A DNA stretch of 10,789 nt from CAIVPM01 sp049242865. GTDB taxonomy: Bacteria > Bacteroidota > Bacteroidia > Chitinophagales > Chitinophagaceae. Positions 7,102 through 10,789 of the stretch are shown one piece after another. The translations under genes were made by a program, and so were the position numbers. The DNA lies in the NCBI GenBank assembly GCA_049242865.1, contig JBMLOR010000114.1, positions 1 to 10,789 on the forward strand, in the 5' to 3' direction. The notes under the pieces are model-generated. The model did no database searches, was not told the origin of the DNA, and saw nothing but the letters and a program-made list of their open reading frames with translations. Numbering within the stretch: position 1 is the stretch's first letter; each line of letters begins with the position of its first letter.

Positions 7102-8442
7102 TTAAGCAGTTATAGAAAGGTTGTTACGTTCAGAATTAATAAAACCTAAAGCTTGTTCAAAATCTGCGATAATGTCGTCAATGTGTTCAATACCTACGCT
7201 AACCCTCAACAAGCCAGCTTCAACGCCAGCAGCTTTTTGTTCTGCTTCTGTAAGTTGTTGATGGGTTGTTGCTGCTGGGTGAATAATTAATGTTTTTGCA
7301 TCACCAACATTTGCTAAATGACTTACTAATTGTAGGTTATCAATTACAGTTTCGGCGGCATCTGTTCCGTTTTTTAATTTAAATGATAAAACTCCGCCAA
7401 AACCATTAGTTAAATATTTTTTAGCTAGTGTATGATATTTGCTAGTTTCTAAACCAGGATAGTTAACATACTCAACATCATCATGTTGTTGTAACCATTT
7501 TGCTAGCGACAATGCATTTTGGGCAGTACGTTCTACACGTAATGATAATGTTTCTAAACCTTGTATTAATTGAAAAGAATTAAAAGGAGAGATGGCGGCT
7601 CCAAAATCTCTTAAGCCTTCTACTCTTGCTCTTATAGCAAAAGCAATATTTGGTAAACCTAGTGGATTATTAACTCCAAAAACATCTGCAAAAACCAAAC
7701 CATGATACCCTTCTGAAGGTTCTGTAAACTGAGGAAATTTGCCATTGCCGTAATTATAATTACCACCATCAATTACAACACCACCAATAGTTGTTCCATG
7801 TCCACCAATCCATTTTGTAGCACTAGCTACAACAATGTTAGCACCATGTTTTATTGGTTGAAAAAAGTAACCTCCAGCACCAAAAGTATTATCAACAACA
7901 AGAGGTATATCATACTTTTTGGCAAGTGCTGCTATTGCTTCAAAATCTGGAATATTAAAACCAGGATTGCCAATTGTTTCCAAATAAATTGCTTTGGTTT
8001 TATCATTAATTTGAGCCTCAAATGCTTCTACAGTATCGCCTTCTGCAAATCTTGTTTCAATGCCTAATCTTTTAAAAGCAACTTTAAATTGATTGTAAGT
8101 TCCTCCATATAAAAAAGATGTTGTAACAAAATTGTCGCCTGCTTGAAGTATGTTATTTAAAGCAATAAATTGTGCTGCTTGACCCGATGAAACTGCAACA
8201 GCTGCAACTCCACCTTCTAAAGCTGCAATTCTTTTTTCAAACACATCCGTTGTAGGATTCATTAACCTGGTGTAAATGTTTCCAAACTCTTTTAGTCCAA
8301 ATAAATTGGCTGCATGTTTACTATTTTTAAAAACATACGATGTTGTTTGGTAAATGGGTAAAGCTCTTGAACCTGTTGTAGGGTCAGCTTCTTGTCCTGC
8401 ATGTAATTGTAATGTTTCGAATTTATAATTTGTTGTACTCAT
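7102..8442 (-). CDS. metY: O-acetylhomoserine sulfhydrylase (aminocarboxypropyltransferase)
   Basis: PLP enzyme of the Cys/Met-metabolism family that combines O-acetylhomoserine with sulfide to form homocysteine, bypassing cystathionine. The 446-residue length fits MetY rather than the shorter (about 380-400) MetB/MetC enzymes. The N-terminal ETLQLHAGQEADPTTGSRALP and IYQTTSYVF are characteristic; YTRLMNPTTDVFEKRIAALEGG and SSGQAAQ follow. VVDNTFG (182-188) binds PLP, and the Schiff-base lysine is Lys210 in ASATKWIGGHG. The C-terminal SVGIEHIDDIIADFEQAL is typical of the fold. It is the first gene of metY-metX-hom, with a 461-nt leader from the predicted start site that contains a SAM riboswitch and a Cys-rich small ORF. 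It directly consumes sulfide, so control by both methionine/SAM and cysteine status would make sense. Confidence 0.97.
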   Translation of the reverse strand: MSTTNYKFETLQLHAGQEADPTTGSRALPIYQTTSYVFKNSKHAANLFGLKEFGNIYTRLMNPTTDVFEKRIAALEGGVAAVAVSSGQAAQFIALNNILQAGDNFVTTSFLYGGTYNQFKVAFKRLGIETRFAEGDTVEAFEAQINDKTKAIYLETIGNPGFNIPDFEAIAALAKKYDIPLVVDNTFGAGGYFFQPIKHGANIVVASATKWIGGHGTTIGGVVIDGGNYNYGNGKFPQFTEPSEGYHGLVFADVFGVNNPLGLPNIAFAIRARVEGLRDFGAAISPFNSFQLIQGLETLSLRVERTAQNALSLAKWLQQHDDVEYVNYPGLETSKYHTLAKKYLTNGFGGVLSFKLKNGTDAAETVIDNLQLVSHLANVGDAKTLIIHPAATTHQQLTEAEQKAAGVEAGLLRVSVGIEHIDDIIADFEQALGFINSERNNLSITA

Positions 8443-8531
8443 TGTTAGTTATTTTAGTTTTTTTTTGAATGTTTTTTGCTCATCGATTGCTTTGATGAAA
8501 TTTTAAAAGAAAAATATTGCAACTTTTTGAT

Positions 8532-8559
8532 GGCTAATGGCTATAGAAAGCCTATTGCC
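8532..8559 (-). promoter_or_regulatory. Second leader hairpin before metY
   Basis: On the minus strand GGC-AAU-a-GGCU-uucuau-AGCC-AUU-a-GCC folds into about 10 bp with two single-base bulges. It is followed by AUCAAAAAG, not a U-tract, so it is not a standard terminator. It lies about 90 nt before the metY start and 6 nt after the 11-bp hairpin, so it may be part of the expression platform. Its role is unknown. Confidence 0.5.
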
Positions 8560-8565
8560 CCTTAC

Positions 8566-8609
8566 GTGCTAAGATTATAAAAGTTATAAATTGTAAGAAA
8601 TCTTAGCAC
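8566..8609 (-). promoter_or_regulatory. Perfect 11-bp hairpin abutting the Cys-rich ORF stop
   Basis: On the minus strand GUGCUAAGAUU (8609-8599) pairs perfectly with AAUCUUAGCAC (8576-8566) across a 22-nt loop. The first base of the 5' arm is the last base of the UAG stop of the Cys-rich small ORF, so a ribosome finishing or stalled near the end of that ORF would physically cover this arm. CUUAC in the loop can also pair with GUAAG just beyond the 3' arm. The arm's GUGCUAA is repeated in the SAM aptamer (8793-8787), and UUAGCAC early in the small ORF (8730-8724) is complementary to both, giving alternative pairings. No U-tract follows. Confidence 0.75.
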
Positions 8610-8743
8610 TACATACAGCAAATACAACAAGCCATACAAATCATTGTACAGCAAATAAATGTAGTGTTACTAGTGAATTTTGAAAGGAGAGATGAATTTA
8701 ATCTCTGTAGTTGCTTTTGGGAAGTGCTAAATGTTTTTGTCAT
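8609..8743 (-). CDS. Cys/Met-rich 44-residue leader ORF between SAM riboswitch and metY
   Basis: An open frame from the ATG at 8743 to TAG at 8611-8609. The N-terminal half is polar (MTKTFSTSQKQLQRLNSSLL) and the end is ICCTMICMACCICCM, with Cys at residues 31, 32, 36, 39, 40, 42 and 43 and Met at 34, 37 and 44. Seven Cys among the last 14 residues is extreme. I do not recognise a protein family. The AUG follows the 3' strand of the riboswitch P1 helix by 7 nt (GAAAAAA), an A-rich initiation context typical of Bacteroidota, so SAM binding could mask its start. The stop touches an 11-bp hairpin. I infer a leader peptide that senses cysteine supply for the sulfide-using metY operon; a functional Cys-rich micropeptide is the alternative. 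A shorter in-frame start at 8644 would give MICMACCICCM. Confidence 0.72.
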   Translation of the reverse strand: MTKTFSTSQKQLQRLNSSLLSKFTSNTTFICCTMICMACCICCM

Positions 8744-8750
8744 TTTTTTC

Positions 8751-8877
8751 AATTTATATTTCCCCATATTTCAATGGGGTTAGGAATTAGCACCTATTTT
8801 CCAATCTTAATTAAAAGACTTATAGTTGGTTGCTTGCGAATCATTGAGCCTATTCTCTCCTCGCATCTCTATAAATT
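8751..8877 (-). ncRNA. SAM-I (S-box) riboswitch aptamer
   Basis: On the minus strand all aptamer parts can be traced. P1 is AAUUUAUA (8877-8870) with UAUAAAUU (8758-8751), 8 bp. P2 is UGCGA...UCGCA, followed by the hallmark AGCAACC. P3 is CUAU-AGUCUU...AAGAUU...AUAG. Then comes the highly conserved AGGUGCUAAUUCC, and P4 is CCCCAU-UGAAAU-AUGGGG (8779-8762). The order and conserved joints match the S-box class. S-adenosylmethionine binding normally switches methionine genes off, which fits metY-metX-hom downstream. The distance from aptamer to metY (309 nt) is much longer than a usual expression platform and no terminator directly follows P1; instead a small ORF starts 7 nt later. The pseudoknot was not modelled. 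Confidence 0.93.
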
Positions 8878-8909
8878 TCAACAGCACAGATGTGTGTTTT
8901 AATTCGTTG

Positions 8910-8942
8910 CAAATGTATATGAATAGTTTTTTATAAATCAAA
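8910..8942 (-). promoter_or_regulatory. Promoter of the metY-metX-hom operon
   Basis: On the minus strand TTTG (8942-8939), 21 nt of spacer, and TACATTTG (8917-8910) match both halves of the Bacteroidota promoter consensus TTTG-N19-21-TAnnTTTG. The predicted start near 8903 gives about 26 nt before the riboswitch P1 helix, as expected for a riboswitch-led transcript. Confidence 0.75.
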
Positions 8943-9036
8943 ATTTTTTTAAATTTATTTTCATTTTTTTCTATTTGTTTATCTACAAACAACCAAAAGT
9001 TTAAAATATTTAGTAAAGCTTATACACATAATATGC

Positions 9037-9065
9037 TTTGTTAATAAGTAATACCCTTAATTTTG
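9037..9065 (+). promoter_or_regulatory. Probable fusA promoter
   Basis: TTTG (9037-9040), a 17-nt spacer and TAATTTTG (9058-9065) match the Bacteroidota promoter elements, with a spacer slightly short of 19. The predicted start is near 9072, giving an untranslated leader of about 100 nt. That leader holds only a 7-bp inverted repeat (TTAGTGT at 9082-9088 and ACACTAA at 9130-9136) and an A-run before the ATG. The divergent metY promoter lies about 95 bp away. Confidence 0.6.
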
Positions 9066-9171
9066 CACCTCGAAAAAAAAGTTAGTGTAATTAAAAGTAC
9101 AAGTTAATAGCAATGTTTTATTTAATCACACACTAAAATTTTCAAATCATCAAATTGTCAAATTAAAAAAA

Positions 9172-10789
9172 ATGGCTGACTTAAAATTTCAACGCAACTT
9201 TGGTATTGCAGCTCATATCGATGCTGGTAAAACCACAACAACTGAGCGTATTTTACGCTACACAGGTATGATTCACAAAATTGGTGAAGTGCACGATGGT
9301 GCAGCAACTACAGACTGGATGGAGCAAGAAAAAGAGCGTGGTATTACAATTACTTCTGCTGCTGTAAGTTGTCAATGGAATTTCCCTACCAATAAAGGTG
9401 TTAAAACTCCTGATACAAAATCTTATTATTTCAACATCATTGATACTCCAGGTCACGTTGACTTTACTGTTGAGGTAGAACGTAGTATGAGGGTGTTAGA
9501 TGGTTTGATTGCATTGTTTAGTGCTGTTGATGGTGTAGAGCCTCAAAGTGAAACAGTTTGGCGTCAAGCTAACCGTTATAAAGTACCAAGAATTGGGTTT
9601 GTAAATAAAATGGACCGTAGTGGTGCTGACTTTTTAATGGTTGTTCAACAAGTTAAAGATATGTTGGGTGCAAATGCTGTGCCTTTGCAATTACCAATTG
9701 GTGCTGAAGATAATTTTAAAGGTGTGGTAGACCTTATTAAAATGAAAGGTATTATTTGGCACATGGAAACTGAAGGAATGACTTTCGATGAAATTGATAT
9801 TCCTGCAGACATGGTTGCTGAAGCTGAAGAGTGGAGAGGAAAATTAGTAGAAAGCGTTGCTGAATACGATGATACATTGATGGAGAAATTCTTCGATGAT
9901 CCAAATAGCATCACAGAAGATGAAATGCACGAAGCAATCCGTAAGGCTTGTATCGACTTAAGCATCGTTCCAATGATGTGTGGTTCATCTTTCAAAAACA
10001 AAGGTGTACAAACTGCTTTAGATGCTGTTTGTAGATATTTACCTTCTCCAGTTGATATTGAAGATACTGTAGGTACAGACCCTGATACAGGTGCTCAGTT
10101 AATAAGAAAAGCTGATCCAAAAGAACCTTTTGCAGCATTGGCTTTCAAAATTATGACTGACCCATTTGTTGGTCGTTTAGCTTTCTTTAGATGCTATTCT
10201 GGTCACTTAGATGCTGGTTCTTATGTTTTAAATGTAAGAAGTGGTAAAAAAGAGCGTATCAGCCGTATCATGAAAATGTTTGCAAACAAACAAAACCCAA
10301 TCGATTTTATCGAAGCTGGTGATATTGCTGCAGCAGTAGGATTTAAAGAAATTAAAACAGGTGATACTTTGTGTGATGAAAAACATCCTATCACTTTAGA
10401 AAATATGTTTATTCCAGAACCAGTTATCGCAATTGCTGTTGAGCCAAAAACTCAAGCAGACGTTGATAAAATGGGTATGGCTATTGCAAAATTGGTGGAA
10501 GAAGATCCTACATTACGTGTAAACACTGATGAAGATACTGGCCAAACAATTTTAAGAGGTATGGGTGAGCTTCACTTAGAAATTATCATCGATCGTATGC
10601 GTCGTGAATTTAAAGTTGAAGTAAACCAAGGTGCACCACAAGTGGCTTACAAAGAAAGTTTTGGAACAACTGTAACACACAGAGAAGTGTTGAAAAAACA
10701 ATCTGGTGGTCGTGGTAAATTCGCTGATATTCAGTTTGATTTAGGACCTGCTGATGAAGAGTGGTTAGCAGCAAACGAAGGTAAAAACT
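9172..10789 (+). CDS. fusA: Elongation factor G, 3' end cut off by window edge
   Basis: GTPase that moves tRNAs and mRNA through the ribosome after peptide-bond formation and helps recycle ribosomes. From the ATG at 9172, 539 codons are visible of about 700. The G domain has all nucleotide-binding motifs: AHIDAGKTT (residues 14-22), the switch segment ERGITITSAA, DTPGH (91-95), NKMD (145-148), and CGSSFKNKG. Domain II follows (DPFVGRLAFFRCYSG), then domain III (LRGMGELHLEIIIDR) and the start of domain IV (GAPQVAYKES). The start has A-rich upstream sequence and no Shine-Dalgarno. The gene directly upstream is divergent metY rather than rpsG, so at least on this side it is not in the usual rpsL-rpsG-fusA order. 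Bacteroidota can have more than one EF-G; complete G motifs suggest an active GTPase, but I cannot tell which paralogue this is. Confidence 0.97.
   Translation, partial: MADLKFQRNFGIAAHIDAGKTTTTERILRYTGMIHKIGEVHDGAATTDWMEQEKERGITITSAAVSCQWNFPTNKGVKTPDTKSYYFNIIDTPGHVDFTVEVERSMRVLDGLIALFSAVDGVEPQSETVWRQANRYKVPRIGFVNKMDRSGADFLMVVQQVKDMLGANAVPLQLPIGAEDNFKGVVDLIKMKGIIWHMETEGMTFDEIDIPADMVAEAEEWRGKLVESVAEYDDTLMEKFFDDPNSITEDEMHEAIRKACIDLSIVPMMCGSSFKNKGVQTALDAVCRYLPSPVDIEDTVGTDPDTGAQLIRKADPKEPFAALAFKIMTDPFVGRLAFFRCYSGHLDAGSYVLNVRSGKKERISRIMKMFANKQNPIDFIEAGDIAAAVGFKEIKTGDTLCDEKHPITLENMFIPEPVIAIAVEPKTQADVDKMGMAIAKLVEEDPTLRVNTDEDTGQTILRGMGELHLEIIIDRMRREFKVEVNQGAPQVAYKESFGTTVTHREVLKKQSGGRGKFADIQFDLGPADEEWLAANEGKN

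Noticed and set aside
8609..8644. Short start (MICMACCICCM) as the sole form of the Cys-rich peptide
   Set aside because: The longer in-frame ATG at 8743 sits right behind the aptamer in an A-rich initiation context and the frame stays open for all 44 codons, so it is preferred; the short form is not excluded.
8807..8992. A 61-codon minus-strand frame overlapping the metY promoter and riboswitch
   Set aside because: Low-complexity Lys/Asn/Phe composition from AT-rich DNA, and it overlaps the better-supported promoter and aptamer.
9020..9028. TTATACACA, a match to a DnaA box
   Set aside because: A single site in AT-rich DNA with no cluster, no dnaA/dnaN context and no unwinding element; probably chance.

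Overview
The window is AT-rich DNA from a member of the Bacteroidota, probably near the Chitinophagales; the family is a guess from overall gene flavour. Supporting signs are initiation regions with A-rich leaders and no Shine-Dalgarno, several upstream matches to the Bacteroidota promoter element TAnnTTTG, and a long-form HisG. A run of exactly 100 N (4676-4775) shows that this is a draft assembly or binned genome with a scaffold gap.

Layout: Positions 1-2044 hold the start of a histidine operon on the minus strand (hisG, hisD). It is preceded by a complete, classical-looking attenuator: a 17-residue leader peptide with the run HHYHH, alternative hairpins, and a terminator whose U-tract ends just before hisG. 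Positions 2092-3363 hold two minus-strand regulatory-type genes: a minimal SET-domain protein and a LuxR/NarL-type response regulator whose phospho-acceptor Asp is Ser. A divergent promoter region separates them from a plus-strand secreted GH5 glycoside hydrolase (3568-4608), which ends shortly before the gap. Positions 4776-8442 hold a minus-strand methionine operon, metY-metX-hom; the end of hom is lost in the gap. Positions 8443-8942 are its control region. From position 9172 to the window end is elongation factor G (fusA) on the plus strand, also incomplete.

The most interesting part is the metY leader. In order of transcription it has a Bacteroidota promoter, a SAM-I (S-box) riboswitch aptamer, then 7 nt later an AUG opening a 44-codon small ORF. 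That ORF ends in a cysteine/methionine-rich tail, ICCTMICMACCICCM (7 Cys in the last 14 residues). Its stop codon touches the base of an 11-bp perfect hairpin, a second hairpin follows, and metY starts about 165 nt further on. I infer that the leader integrates SAM level (riboswitch) with cysteine supply (translation of the Cys run) to control homocysteine synthesis. Segments inside the small ORF are also complementary to aptamer segments, so the two elements could be structurally coupled. I do not know of a description of this arrangement.

How the genes work together: Hom makes homoserine, MetX acylates it, and MetY replaces the acyl group with sulfide to give homocysteine, the precursor of methionine and SAM. 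HisG and HisD are the first and last steps of histidine synthesis. Both amino-acid operons here therefore carry a peptide-coding leader matched to their pathway: His codons before hisG, Cys/Met codons before metY.
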